From Phallusia mammillata (lineage: Eukaryota > Chordata > Ascidiacea > Phlebobranchia > Ascidiidae), in NCBI GenBank assembly GCA_003260075.1, contig QLIY01000072.1:187146-251145 (forward strand): a stretch of DNA of 64,000 nt, written 5' to 3'. Positions 48,801-61,128 of the stretch are shown here, piece after piece. The number at the start of each line of letters is the position of its first letter. Position 1 is the first letter of the stretch. The position numbers were made by a program, and so were the translations under genes. Below the pieces are notes generated by a model. It was not told where the DNA came from, ran no database searches, and was given only the letters and a program-made list of their open reading frames with translations.

Positions 48801-51800
48801 ATTGGCTTAACAAAGGCCCTTGTCTGGTTTGTTATTACAGCGCGATCGCGGGTAATTGCTTTGCTCGGCTAACAAGCTTATATTGAGCCAAGGGCTTTCC
48901 CCTTTCAAACAGTCGTTGGACGCCTTTCACCGACCGCTAAAGCAAATTAGAACTGGCAAGCGGACAGAATTCTTTGATTTTTTGTCAATTTTTAATTCAA
49001 TCTCGAGTAAAAGTCACAATCTCATTATTCGCATGAACAGTTTTGAAACCAATATAACTAAGGTGTGATTTGTGAGCTAAAAGCGGATCTGGGCTTGAGT
49101 AAGGTAAAGCAGGGCCGTTGGAGAAAAGAGACATTAGAAATGGTCTGGTAAGCAATTAGCAGCAGCAAGAAGCTTGTAATCAAATTACGAATCGTCATTC
49201 TTTCGGAAACCTCAGCAACCACAATGCTCATGGGGAAGGTGATGGCGCCGAAATTCCTCTGTGTAATCACCTACATTAGTCGTTTGCTGAAAGGTACTTT
49301 GTAGTCACGCGCCACTTAATGTTCAGCACTGTGCCATCATTAGCGCTGAAAGTGTTTTTTAAACGAATGCAGTTGAGGTTTTGTTTGATTGATCCATGTG
49401 CAGTCTACCACAATAGGATGACTGCATGTAGAATTAATAAAGGGTTCGGTTTTTCCTGTCAATTTTAGCGCTATGTTTTTGTTCAAAAGCTGTTTAATTC
49501 ATACCACGGTTGCAGCAAGTTTTTCGCTAAAAAGGTTTGAATTTGAAGTAGTTTTTTGCACTAAAGTTCGTGTTTGATTTAAAATAATTCTTGAAAATCG
49601 CTTAAGTTACTACACAACACTTTTCCTATGCCATAGCAGTTGGATATTTTCTTCAATCGCGATTCTTCAGAGCCGCGAAAATGTTAAACCCCGCGGGGTT
49701 CACAAAGGGTAATAATAGGAATGGGGTTGTGTCAGCATTCTGCATGTGCTGGTACAACAAAATAGAATTAGGTGATAATCTAGGCCATAGCGCGAACGTG
49801 ACAAAGTTTTGTCGATAAGCTCAAGCGTTTGAGATTGCAATCAAATTGCTACAATTTTTGCAGCATTATCACCACAATGAGGAAGTTGGGAGACCATTTT
49901 AGAGAAGATGAAGATGAGACATTTGAATAAGAACTGTACCACACAAGGTAAGACGTTTTTTAATCGCAAACTAACAAACCTGTATTTAGAATTTGGTGTA
50001 TGTCTGCACATGTTTAGAAAGTTCTTTATCGCCGCTGGTTTTAAATGCCAAAAATATTTGACTTTCTTGAAACAAAATTTGTTTTGCGCCCAGGCGAACG
50101 ACTTATCGCACCAGACTTGCAAACGATAGCATAGATTTGAATTTATGGCAAACAAGTTGATTGATGTGAAAACAAGCAAAGGCGTATGATTAATTCTGAA
50201 CCAAAAGGTTAAACTTTGCACGAACTGCACAATTTTTCAACACCACATATTCAACAACTTTTATATGAGATATAATATATCAAGATTTTAATAGAAATGC
50301 TATTTTTCGGGAAAGCATTTTAATAGCATGGAAAATAAGCGTTTTTCAATACGAGGCTATAACATGGATTGTATGTTCAGGTGTACGAACGTAAATTAAA
50401 AACTCACGTAAATTTTCGTAAACCGCTCGCTGGTGAATGTTTAACCCGAAACGAAAACAAACAAGCCAAGCTCGATTCCTAATTAGCTTCGTCAATCAAA
50501 ATACGCGAGACCGAGCTCTTTAAGGTTATTATGAATATCGACCCGACCAATAAGTTGAGTCTGCGCCGAACATGGTCGCTCATAAAACTTGTCGGTTTTG
50601 AGCAAATTGAAGGGAAAAGCGACCAGGACAAAGTAGACTGAGGATCCTGGTAGTTGGCAATCAACCGAGGCCTGTCCCTTTCCATCATGGGATTAGGCTG
50701 ACCTATTTTGATGCTTTGCGAAAAATATTGGCGCCCTGGTGTAGTGACGTAGCTCGAACGATCAATTACATTAAGGCTAACTTTAAGTGCCCAAAACAGA
50801 CAATATTTATGCAAGGATAGGATGTAAAGTAAAAAGTTTTCAACTTTTCATCTTTGAGATGCACCACTTTTTTTGCGTGGACAATGTATAAAGGTTCGCA
50901 ATTTTCGTTACCTCAGTTTGATTTGGGGCTTAACTCAAAACCTTAAACCCCCCCCCCATCAATTACATTAAGGCTAACTTTAAGTGCCCAAAACAGACAA
51001 TATTTTGTTACCTCAGTTTGATTTGGGGCTTAACTCAAAACCTTAACGTTGTCACAACATAAACAAATAAACATGAGTTTTATGATCAAAGCTACGGTGT
51101 TGGAAACAGCAAATAAAATGCCATTAACGGACTGTCGTAGAGGTGTTTAATTCTCCATCGGAGGTTGTTTGTCATGCCCGTTTCCGTACAAATTACCCAT
51201 CGCCTGCCAGAAGATTACGATCCCTAAACGTATTGACTAAGGCCGATTAGCCGACCGTCGGCCCCAAATCAAGTGTCATGGCAAATCAATGGGCGGCTTG
51301 TACGTGCTTAAGTGGCCCGACAGCGCAGATTAACCAAGGTTCAGATCAAGACGAACATGTCACATGTCAACCTATAGGCTTATAAGCTATTGTGCAGCGG
51401 ATATGAATGTTGTATTGGGCTCTGATGGTGTTGTCGTAACAACAATTAGAAGCCAATGTTAAATGTGATGTTTGTTTTAGATTATAGACGACGGTTGGGC
51501 GAGATAGTCGTAGTGGGCGATGTTAACCCTACAAAATAATAACGGGTTTGGGTCCACTCAAAGTTTTATAAAAAAATCGCAAAGACGGCGATTCCTTACA
51601 TTAAATAGTCTTATATAATCCTTTGATTGTGTTGATATTTGCAACCATACGCTGGCGGTTTCTGCCGCTAAATTGCAACATCTTGTGGGCAGTTTTTGTT
51701 AAGCGATTAGGCGAGACGGGTGACACGAATCAGGGCAATCGCCTCGCCGCAAAGAAGTCTTCTCGGTTATGACAGGGCACCAACACAACTTTGCAATTAG

Positions 51801-54800
51801 CTTGAGTGCGCCGTCACGACTAGCGCTTGGTCATGACACCAACACGAGTTACCGAAGCCTGCCAAACGGGACTTAGTATTAGTCGGCAACACAGTGGCAT
51901 AACGCCGTTTAGGAAAAGTGAAACAGCGATGCTTTATGGACCCTTTGCAGTTTTTTTAGACATTTTTCGTATTTTGTGTGAATTCAAGCGTCTTTGTACC
52001 CGCAAAAGCGCTAACTTTCGTCAAAATGCTTTTAGCACGCAGTGGACTGATTGCCTTTCCAGCCCGCCTTTTTTGTAAAAAAAAAACAATGTCAAAAGTA
52101 AAAAAAGAAATTAACAAACCAAAAATTCTGAAAGTTACGTGCCGTTCTAAGTGTGCTTGTAAGATACCACCAACACACTTATCGCAGCGAAATATTGCCA
52201 CAAAATGTGTTTCGGTCGGTCTATAATCTCCCAAAGCGAACAAGAGCTGTCACTTGCGAGGTTCCCACGCCTAGGGCAAAATCATTCGTGCCCTTGAAGT
52301 CAGGCCAGCGCGAAGCGGAACTGAGAAAATAATGAAGATAATTCCGTGGTCTGTGCTTCCAGCATTTCCCGCAACATTAAGGGGTTTGACAAAAGACCAT
52401 TCGATCCTTCGCAGAGTTGGTAGCGGACCAAAAATCCGAGCCCGAATCCAACCCAAAAGTATAAGACCGAAGCCCGGCCCGAATCGGAATCGTTTTTGAG
52501 AAACCCGTTTAGGCCCGAAAGTTCAATTGACGGGCCAATACCAAAGAAATAAACAATGGCAATAATCGACAATGGCCTAAACACGACGTTTTTGGGCTGT
52601 TGGGTATTAGATTAATTCCTGCAACTATTAGCTAGATAATTTGCATTCGTAACACATACGAACACATAATGTTTAAGTCCCGACTTAACAACTCTGATCC
52701 TCCATGCAAACGACGAATAGTCCATTCCTATGTGAGTGAACATCTCGCGCTTGACAGTTGGACTCGGGATTCTGTTATTCGCCTTTCAACTCAAACTTAT
52801 TTAGGCGACATTTCACAATGTGCGTGTGGTCCGTAAGTCGATCGTTCGTGGCCGCTAACGGATTATTAAATCCGCAATTTCAAATTAGGCCTGGCGCCTT
52901 TACGACGGGGTAATAAAAACAGCGATTTCTGACGGCAATAAACTTTGTCAGTTAAATCATAAACTACCGACTTTTGTTTGTGCAACATTCGCTTTATAAG
53001 CAGGTCGTGGCTACTGGACATATTTAACCAGTCAAGTAAAGGCTTTGTCAGCAAATCTAAAAAAGAGTTCTAACATTGAAGTTCTTTAAACTTCTTGAAT
53101 TCATCTTCCTTGTACCAGCAGTACACGTGTTTGGCTTGTTAATAAAGTGAATTCATTTCTTTTTTTTAGACGACTGCCTTAACACTAAGCAACAAAATCT
53201 GACAGGACCCTGATGTCTTTTGGATTTGTTGCATCTTCACTTACTCTCTCACTAAAGCTGTTCCTATAAAGTCTTCCTTCTAGCCAATTCTTAAACAATT
53301 AAAGTAAATAAAAAAAGTAAAATATATTTAGCTCAACAACAATACAACAACTTACCAGGCCTTTCCATTCCTGGTAACATGGGTTGTGGACCTGGGCCCT
53401 ACAAAAACACACACTGTTAACGCGCATCTAAATTTCTTGCACAAGTGTGTAGAAATACTGTTTTTACAGCTATTTGTTTTGCAAAACTACATACAAGGAG
53501 GTTAATAAAGTGGATGATAAAAAACTCACCTGCATTCCAGGTCTCGGCCCACCCGGAGGATATCGTGGGGACATGTAGGGCTGGAAAAGTAGAAGAAGTG
53601 ATATAACCAAAACAGTAAGGTATATAGAGAGTGAAATTAATAGATTTGTAAATTAATAGATGGATAGTATGTCAAACTTAATATTTACCGTCACCAGTTT
53701 GTCAAAGACAAGTGGTATAGCGACATAGACATATCGTTCTTACCATGTCATTTATAACAGAAACTAGTGATATAATGACTATAATCACGTCCTATCTAAT
53801 AGTGCCTTGGCTTGCCACGAATTTCGAACAGCACAATGGCGCCACCTAACGAACGTAACCAGGAGTATCAGTTTTCGCAAAACGTCACTAACGAGACTGG
53901 TTTTGAAATATAACCGCTAGATGTCGCAAAAGGGCTCCAAAATACATCGAACAGGCAGGCGGTTGTCTTTTATATCGCATAAATACAAAACCTACATTTT
54001 CTTTACATGACTTAGCAACACATTTGTGAAACAAAATAAGCGAAATTTTAACCACTTGTAATATATAGGTTGGTTTGGTAGTGGTGGTGAGCACACTAAA
54101 AATATTGCAGTGGCCAAGCCTATCTTGTAAGACAATTACACACATAAATACATACACTTTTCATTTTAAAACTAGCACAAGAAAAAAAAAATGCCATTCC
54201 AAGTTTGGTTTCTGGGTAACCAACGCGTTTATTGTACACAAGTATTTTAAAATGACAAATACAAAAGGTATAATTTACCTGTTGCCTCATCATGTGGTTG
54301 TTTGGGTTATGATGGGGGGAGGGGGAAGCAGCTGAACCAGGCTGAAAAATCAACAACAGAAAATGACAGCACATACCAAAATGTTGCAAACACATAAGGT
54401 AATATTTAAATGAGGACAGCGAAACCTGCTGCTCTTTGTCCACACTAGTCTAAAAATGACACATGTTAAGATGTGTTTGGTTGCTATTACACTTATAAAC
54501 ACAATGCCTACATATGATATCATTATTGAAAAAAAATTCTTAGTTCTTAAGTTGTTTTGAGAATAAATTTGGAAATGTATTTTTTTTTCAACAAAAAACA
54601 TATGAAATAAATTCTTACACACAACAAATAAGTTGAACATGGTGTGACAGAGAACTAAAATATGTTTAATCTGACCTGCAACCTTGTTTCAGTTGCACCA
54701 CTCTGATTCAACAGTAAACAATAACTGATTCCTCATCATGTACTACTTACTAATGTAACAGCGCAACATGTAACTTTCTATTGACTACAATCAACATGGT

Positions 54801-57800
54801 TACTAGAATTTTACAAAAAAATGTTTGCACCAGCATAAACACATGGGTCCCAAAACATTAAATATCTTCGGTAGCAGTATTACTAGAATTTTTTGTTAGC
54901 CATTTTTACCTTTATCTATTAAAACCTAATGCCACTCATTTACGCAAACATTACCGTCAATAGGGAAATACATCTAAATTATATTTTTAAAACTGTTATA
55001 AGAACCATTAATTTTCTATGCTCCCTTGTTGAAATTTTAAGGGCATGTTTGAAAACAGTCACAACTGTTGTAATAAACCCACATAAAAAAAGATAGACCG
55101 TGCATTTAAGTGTACATTAAATCATTCATGTTATGCCAAGGTTATATGTAGACCTGCATATGTAGAAACTTTTCAATGGACATTATGGGCTAAAGGAGTA
55201 TAAAAAAATACAACCAAAAATGTCAAACTGCTTTTAAAACTTTACCATAAACCACAATCATCATGAAAATCATGCTATTACCAATAATGAATTTTGTTCT
55301 TAATTTTAAGAAACTGGAACATACACTACTATGACAAGCAATAAAATATTGTGCCACATGGGGAAGTAAAAATTGGAAAAAGGTTTGTACAAAAAAGGTT
55401 CATGAATACAAGTGTTTTTTGTAATGACTGTTAAATGTACTAACCTAAAAAGAAAACATGTTTTTGTTCTTACAGAAACTTTGGTTACACATACACTAAA
55501 CTTCTTACATTAAAATGCACTTGGTTGTTATTTTTTTTTCTTTATGGATGTTTGTTATGGTTCGGTAAAAAATGATCAATGGTTGACACTTGTTTTTACA
55601 CAAAACGGAAAGTTCCTGGCAGTTTCACAACTAGTTTGAAATATTAATGCCATGACAACAGGATTAGGTAATTATAGGTCACACAAAAAATATATGTCTG
55701 AGTTAACTGTGCATCAAAACAACAAAAAACCCCCCCCCCCAGGAAAGTTCCTGGCAGTTTTACAACTAGTTTGAAATATTAATGCTATGACAACAGGATT
55801 AAGTAATTATAGGTCACACAAAAAATATGTGTCTGAGTTAACTGTGCATCAAAATAGAAAAAATCCCCCCCCCCTTTTTTTTTCAATGGCATACAAAAAT
55901 CTTTTTGAGTTGATGCTATTCTAATCATTATTATTTTTTAATAAAGTCAACAAACATGTATCAATTCAGAGGAAAAAATAGTCCATGAAAAATGTAAAAA
56001 TGTAAAAAAAACAATTCATTTTATCAGAGGTGCTAAATGGTGCACAATCATTTTTTTATAAACTTGTTTTCTTACAGGAAAATATCCTGGAGGTAAACCT
56101 GGTTGACCCATTCCTTCTGGAGGCATTGGATTTAGTGGAGATGGCGCCGTTGCAGCACTCTATCAATGCAATAAATAAACAACAAATTATTGTTTTGTTA
56201 TACAGTAGTGTACACTTATCACATGCTTTGCTTTAAAGTATAATTGTCTTTATATTATTATGGTCAAACATAATGTGTACTTATAGCAAGACTGTGACAT
56301 AGTTCCAAGGGATGTATTACCCCCCCCCCTCACATGCTTTGCTTTAAAGTATAATTGTCTTTATATTATTATGGTCAGACATAATGTGTACTTATAGCAA
56401 GACTGTTACATAGTTCCAAGGGATGTATTGGATGTTGCAAACTGACATGTAAGCTAGATGACTATCATTTCAGTAATTATGCAAAACTCACATAGTCATG
56501 GAAGGCTTTGGCTTCTGAACTGTGTTCACATGTGTCCCTTCTTTCAGGAGAAGCGCAGTACAAATCCCAGAAGACGCTACAACAAAAATAGAACAATTAA
56601 AAATACTTGGCACTGGCAGAAAAGCTTGTTACCCTAGCTGTCTAGCAAGACTTTCAGAGCTAACATGTCAGACAAAAGTTTCAGACCAAACCCAATGTGT
56701 ATTGAAATCACAGTAACTGTTATTCTAAGTGCAAGGTGGTGGTTTACTAATGGGTTGAACAGGTACTAATTACTCAAGTGACAACGAATAATTGTTTATG
56801 CCATGCAATTATCGTATTTCTGCACAGCTTTAAATTGTGAGTGGGCACTAGCAACGCAATTCTGTGTATTTCATGCAACCGACGCGTCCCTGAAATCGAC
56901 CGCAACGGTATTTGACTGCGACACAGGGGCCGATGTACCAAAGGCGTTCGATATATTTTCCAGCAACGTTATAGGGTTTGTGAGATCGCGAGGCACAGAC
57001 GCCAAAGCGAGCAACACAAAAAGGAAAGAGACAAGCAGCACCTGAAACGCGCTGAGCAACCATAGTACACACAAGCAGATCGCAAAAGAGAGAGTGTTAC
57101 TGAAAAGGCTGACGCAACGAAGCGTGAAGACACCGCATTTCGGTCACCGACGCGCGCCACTCTTATCTTGTTTCTTTTTTACAGCGCACTCTCGACACGC
57201 GCAAATACTCGCGCTCTGTGAGCGTATCGGCGTGACGTGCACTGGGAAGCAACTGAAAGGCCCAAAGCGTTGGTTCCTTTTTACACACGGTCAGCTGTTG
57301 GAAAAGCATAGCGGGTTTTGAGGCGCCCCGGTCGTAAGAATTTGAACCGTTCCAACGACATGGGTAGGTTACTCTCACCTGCCTACGCGACAACTGTGAC
57401 GATTGTTGACTGATAATGTCATACTACTGCCACCGCTGCGCCCGTCACAGTACACACTGAGGGGTGATATATAATTACTACCGTACAGTACATTGATTTG
57501 TGTCAAGCAAATCCATTAAATTCACACGGTGTAACAATTCTGGGTCTATTTTTAGATTGCCCGTTACTAAGCACAATTTGGCTTTTTCTCCTTCACACTG
57601 GCAGCAAGCAAACCTCTTTAACAGATCACTGTTGCCCGGGGCTTTCTTGAAAACCTGTCCACGAGCAATGTGACATTTCGCTGCTGATCAATACCAGTGG
57701 GGATCCCATGCAAAGGGTTCAATGGTAAATAACGCACCAAGGGGAATGTTGGGTGTAAACATTACCACGAATTTGCATGTTTTGACCACAGGTTTGTGAA

Positions 57801-59339
57801 CATTATGAACAATGATTATAAAAAAAGGAATATTTTTGCTGAGAGCCTCTTTGCTTGGAAACCAGCCTTGTTTCATGTGTATTTAAAAATTTTACAGTTA
57901 GTAAAAATTCCTTTCTTGTTTTTGCCACATTAAAAAAACAACCCTTGTAGATACATAAAAACTTTTACTAGAGTTCACAGTTAAATAAATCTGTATAAAA
58001 TGTTGTAAATTGGGGTCATGTACCACCATAGCAGCATCAGCAAGGCTAGCTATGTTAAACAAACAGAATTCTGATGGCTCAGGACCTACCACCAAAACAC
58101 ATACTGCCTACGTGCCACAATGTCAATACAATGAATAAGAATGTCTGTACTCTTCCATTGCTCCCAACTTATTGGTTCGAACTACCTTGCACCAGATACA
58201 CAAATAAATTTGTCTCAAGGATAACTTACCACCACCACGAGTGAAGAAATCCTGGAGATTCTCCTAATGAAATGTTCTTTTCCCATCCAATCTGTAATTG
58301 TGATAAAAAATAAAAAAAAACACTACCTCGGACAAATCTAATAGCAAGATATAGAAAAGATACTAACACAATTTTAAGAGTGCCTATATTGTTTATGAAA
58401 TAAACCATTATTTTTAACAAATGAAAACAGCTGCTGTTAAAGACCAACAATAAAAAACAAACAGATTGGTATTTTATGTTGTTGCAAAAGATTAAACACC
58501 TTTTCTTCATTTTTTGGCAAACAAGACATTGTTCTTCAATAAAAAGGCGTAATAGTTGAACCAGGAAACCTCAGTTAACCTGGACCAGTTTGGACCCAAA
58601 AAATTGTCCAGATTATGCAAAAATGGGGTTTATCTGATGCAAATTAGTTCGACTGTTACCACATTACAAATCATAATTTTTGTCCGAAATAGGCCAAGGT
58701 TTACTGGATATAAACAGTTCTTGAGATTTGTCTATAAACTAGTTATCCAAACATTCACATTTTTATGCACGGAGATAAATCTACTGCATGTTTCAATACT
58801 TAGAACTTTCTTTTTAAGTAGCACAATGCTTTTTGGTGGAGTAGGTAAAAAGCTCACCAAAAACAAAGCTTACCTCCTGCAAGAATGTGTGTGCAGCCTT
58901 TCCAGCTCCAACATGAAGCAAATATTCATACACGTACATTGCCAGCCTGGAGAATAAAATTGGCAATTTAATCCAAATAAAAAGGCTTTGCTAGATGGTA
59001 TTTTAAGGTCTTGTCAAATGCATCAACCACTATCATACCATTTCTTTTAAAAGCCATTATGCGAAAGCGCTATTGTTTACAGCTATGTTATCACAGACAT
59101 AATTTACACATATTAACTACAGGCACAATGGAATTTTTCAAAGAAGTGTTTTTCATTAATATTAACAAATCAATCCAAACTGAAAGAGTTTTACAATTTT
59201 ACTTAAAAGTGAGGTGGTTCATAAATTGTTAGTTTTAAACATATTCTAACAAACCAAACACTATGTAAATGCATTTAACTTACTTTTCCCTGGCTTGGGC
59301 ATCTGAAGGAACATTGTTTGATTTTCCTTTGCCATACAT
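42874..59339 (-). CDS. SSBP3: Single-stranded DNA-binding protein SSBP2/3/4-type (SSDP), LIM-complex cofactor; 15 exons, terminal exon missing
   Basis: Exons are 59339-59284, 58946-58874, 58291-58230, 56576-56492, 56159-56076, 54341-54279, 53580-53530, 53398-53356, 44977-44880, 44807-44746, 44678-44645, 44535-44484, 43635-43577, 43353-43201 and 43023-42874; they encode 375 residues in consistent phase. The LUFS/LisH domain at residues 1 to about 95 is diagnostic ([67 protein letters not shown]). It tetramerises and binds LDB/CLIM, stabilising LIM-homeodomain complexes in the nucleus. The rest is the usual Pro/Gly/Met-rich activation region. The orthologue class (2, 3 or 4) cannot be set; the symbol is nominal. 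The expected ten-odd-residue terminal exon was not found. Reading through the last donor gives a short alternative tail ending at TGA near 42,840. An 8.4-kb intron separates exons 8 and 9. Confidence 0.94.
44044..44104 (+). other. G-rich tract with quadruplex potential in an SSBP intron
   Basis: Runs of three to five G recur closely (CCGGGGGAAA, ATGGGGGCCGGGG, TCGGGGGCC, GTGGTGGGG) in otherwise AT-rich DNA. The spacing would permit an intramolecular G-quadruplex in DNA on the plus strand. In the SSBP pre-mRNA the complementary C-rich strand is present. Confidence 0.5.
44243..44268. repeat. (AC)13 microsatellite
   Basis: A perfect AC dinucleotide run lies in an SSBP intron, about 215 bp left of the exon ending at 44,484. 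It is likely to be polymorphic. Confidence 0.95.
44978..53355. other. 8.4-kb intron of SSBP
   Basis: No coding exon is evident between SSBP exons 8 and 9. The size is far above the other introns in the window, so regulatory content is plausible. The stretch is interspersed with GC-richer patches at about 46,380-46,620, 47,400-47,900, 48,170-48,440 and 51,640-51,800. It also holds a poly-C-associated duplication at 50,761-51,046. I see no specific motif cluster that I can defend. Confidence 0.5.
50761..51046. repeat. Poly-C-linked duplication in which the second copy lacks about 98 bp
   Basis: Blocks A (50,761-50,807) and B (50,907-50,946) are separated by about 98 bp in the first copy. After ten C (50,948-50,957), A (50,958-51,004) and B (about 51,007-51,046) recur directly fused. 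This is what two alleles differing by a 98-bp indel would look like if laid end to end. Confidence 0.88.
55607..55874. repeat. Direct duplication of about 115 bp with two poly-C tracts
   Basis: Copy one (55,607 to about 55,720) and copy two (about 55,742-55,855) share GGAAAGTTCCTGGCAGTTT and the following sequence with a few substitutions. Eleven C (55,730-55,740) separate them, and a second run of ten C (55,865-55,874), followed by poly-T, closes copy two. Lies in the SSBP intron between 54,342 and 56,075. Confidence 0.88.
56220..56429. repeat. Direct duplication of 99 bp with poly-C junction
   Basis: Copies at 56,220-56,318 and 56,331-56,429 differ at about two positions. Ten C (56,320-56,329) separate them. 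Lies between SSBP exons 4 and 5. Confidence 0.9.
56840..57420. promoter_or_regulatory. CpG-rich island inside SSBP intron 3, possible internal promoter
   Basis: About 580 bp are visibly richer in G, C and CpG than the flanking intron (for example ACGCGTCCC, ATCGCGAGG, CGACGCGCGCC). Several overlapping ORFs occur, but none has both an ATG and convincing composition. An alternative SSBP promoter or an enhancer is possible; the inference rests only on composition. Confidence 0.3.
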
Positions 59340-60451
59340 AACTATTAAACAGGTATTTACATGAAAACAAACTTGGTCTGATAACAGACCAGGTTTAGCC
59401 TACTTTTTATGTGGATATTTTTGTCGCTAAAACGTAAAAGTCCAGAAAAAATAATTCTAAACGTGTCTTGTTCTCAGAATATTTTAATTTATAAACAGAA
59501 ATCTTTGGCAATTTTTAGCTAATGTCATGTCATGCTATTTTAATTTTTAAATGTCGATTAAAACACGGACACATTTTCAGGATCTATTATTTTCTAAATA
59601 CGGTATCTTGTCGAAAAAACAACAGACAGCTGCTGTAAAGTATGTTTCACTGTCCTGCATTTCAAAGGTATTGGTTTGCACTGGTTTTCCAAATCTATAA
59701 AAGCCAATAAAATGGCTTGACAACCAATATACTGTTTAAGTAAGAATACATAGATAATAAAAGTTGCAAAATGTTTTTGACTGTAAAATACAGCATAGTT
59801 CCTTCGGTAACGATATGTCATTAGATCTAAGCTTCTAGAGAAAGTCTAGAGAAAAGTTGTAAAAATAAAAGTACAGTACTGCTAGTGCTATGTGCAAAAA
59901 AAAGTTAAACTTCGTTCCATTTGTAGCGCCTGCGCGAATACAAAAAAAATACACAGATTTGGGCACAAACTTACAACTGCAGTTTTTCTAGGCAGTGTTC
60001 TATCTTGTAAACATTATGTAACACTTTTTTGTTGGCGAATAACCTAACAACCAATACGACATGGTTTCCAAAGCCAACACTTATTTTACTATCTGCTGTT
60101 CTCCATTATTCAACAAGCCGTACAGACACACTTCGGAGGTTTCTACTGCACTTTCACGCCTCTTTGTGGAGCATTGTATTTAAACAAAGCTCTGTGCTGA
60201 TTTCTATCATGAAAACCCTTCGGATAAAATCCAGAAATTAATTTTCATTTTACTTTAAGTAACGTGACATTTTTATGATAAAGGAAATGTACTTGGTAGT
60301 TTAGGCCAATATTTTTGTGGGTTTAGGGTGGAATTTTAACTCGTTCGCCAAACGTTCGCATAACTTTATAAACTCAACTCAACTTTGACAGAGTTCCTGA
60401 AACAAATAGGTTAGGTTAACTTTTAAAATCATTGGGTTAAGTGTGTTTCTT

Positions 60452-60550
60452 TACAGTGAATTTGTTAAAAAAAATTACAGTGCATTTGTTACAGTGTTTT
60501 TAGAGTGCTTTTTACAGAGCATTTGTTACAGTGCATTTGTAATAGTCACA
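60452..60550. repeat. Degenerate minisatellite, unit like TTACAGTGCATTTG
   Basis: Five or six imperfect copies of a 13-18 bp unit (variants TTACAGTGAATTTG, TTACAGTGCATTTG, TTACAGAGCATTTG) occur in succession upstream of SSBP. Confidence 0.75.
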
Positions 60551-60948
60551 TGTACATTCTCCATGCATTGACACTTTCAGCTTGAAGAGCAAGTCATTTC
60601 TGACTTTTGTTTAACCAACAAGCGGCGCTGTTGAGCAGGTTGCTTACGCACCAACCATCCCCCCCCCCCACATATGACACATAAGCTGTAGTTCAACACA
60701 TAAGCTGTAGTTCAAGTTTTACTTTAAGAGTCCCCTTCCCACACCCAAAGCGTTGTATAGAATTTAAACTTATTTTAACTCGACATGGGCTGCATACACA
60801 TGAGGAGTGTTTTTGACGACAAGGGTTATAATTTAATTATGTAAAACACCTAAAAATGGTCAACTTTCCAACCGACACGGCATTGTTGCCATACTGTTCT
60901 TATTTCTGTAATTTGTCCATATATTGGCACAAAATGCAATAGGCTCTC

Positions 60949-61128
60949 GCTAGGAGAGGTGCACTAATTTTGCTGTTGAAATTTTTGGGGACAATGTAAA
61001 GTTATGAATAAATTGTTTTAGTTGCAGATTTCCCCCCCCCCGCTAGGAGAGGTGCACTAATTTTGCTGTTGAAATTTTTGGGGACAATGCAAAGTTATGA
61101 ATAAATTGTTTTCCATTAGTTGCAGATT
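60949..61128. repeat. Direct duplication of about 85 bp with poly-C junction
   Basis: The unit beginning GCTAGGAGAGGTGCACTAAT occurs at 60,949-61,030 and 61,042-61,128. The second copy has one substitution and a 5-bp CCATT insertion. Ten C (61,032-61,041) separate the copies. Confidence 0.9.

Noticed and set aside
56871-57074. Signal-peptide-like ORF in SSBP intron 3
   Set aside because: Its first codon is TTG; there is no in-frame ATG before the hydrophobic stretch and no clear acceptor.
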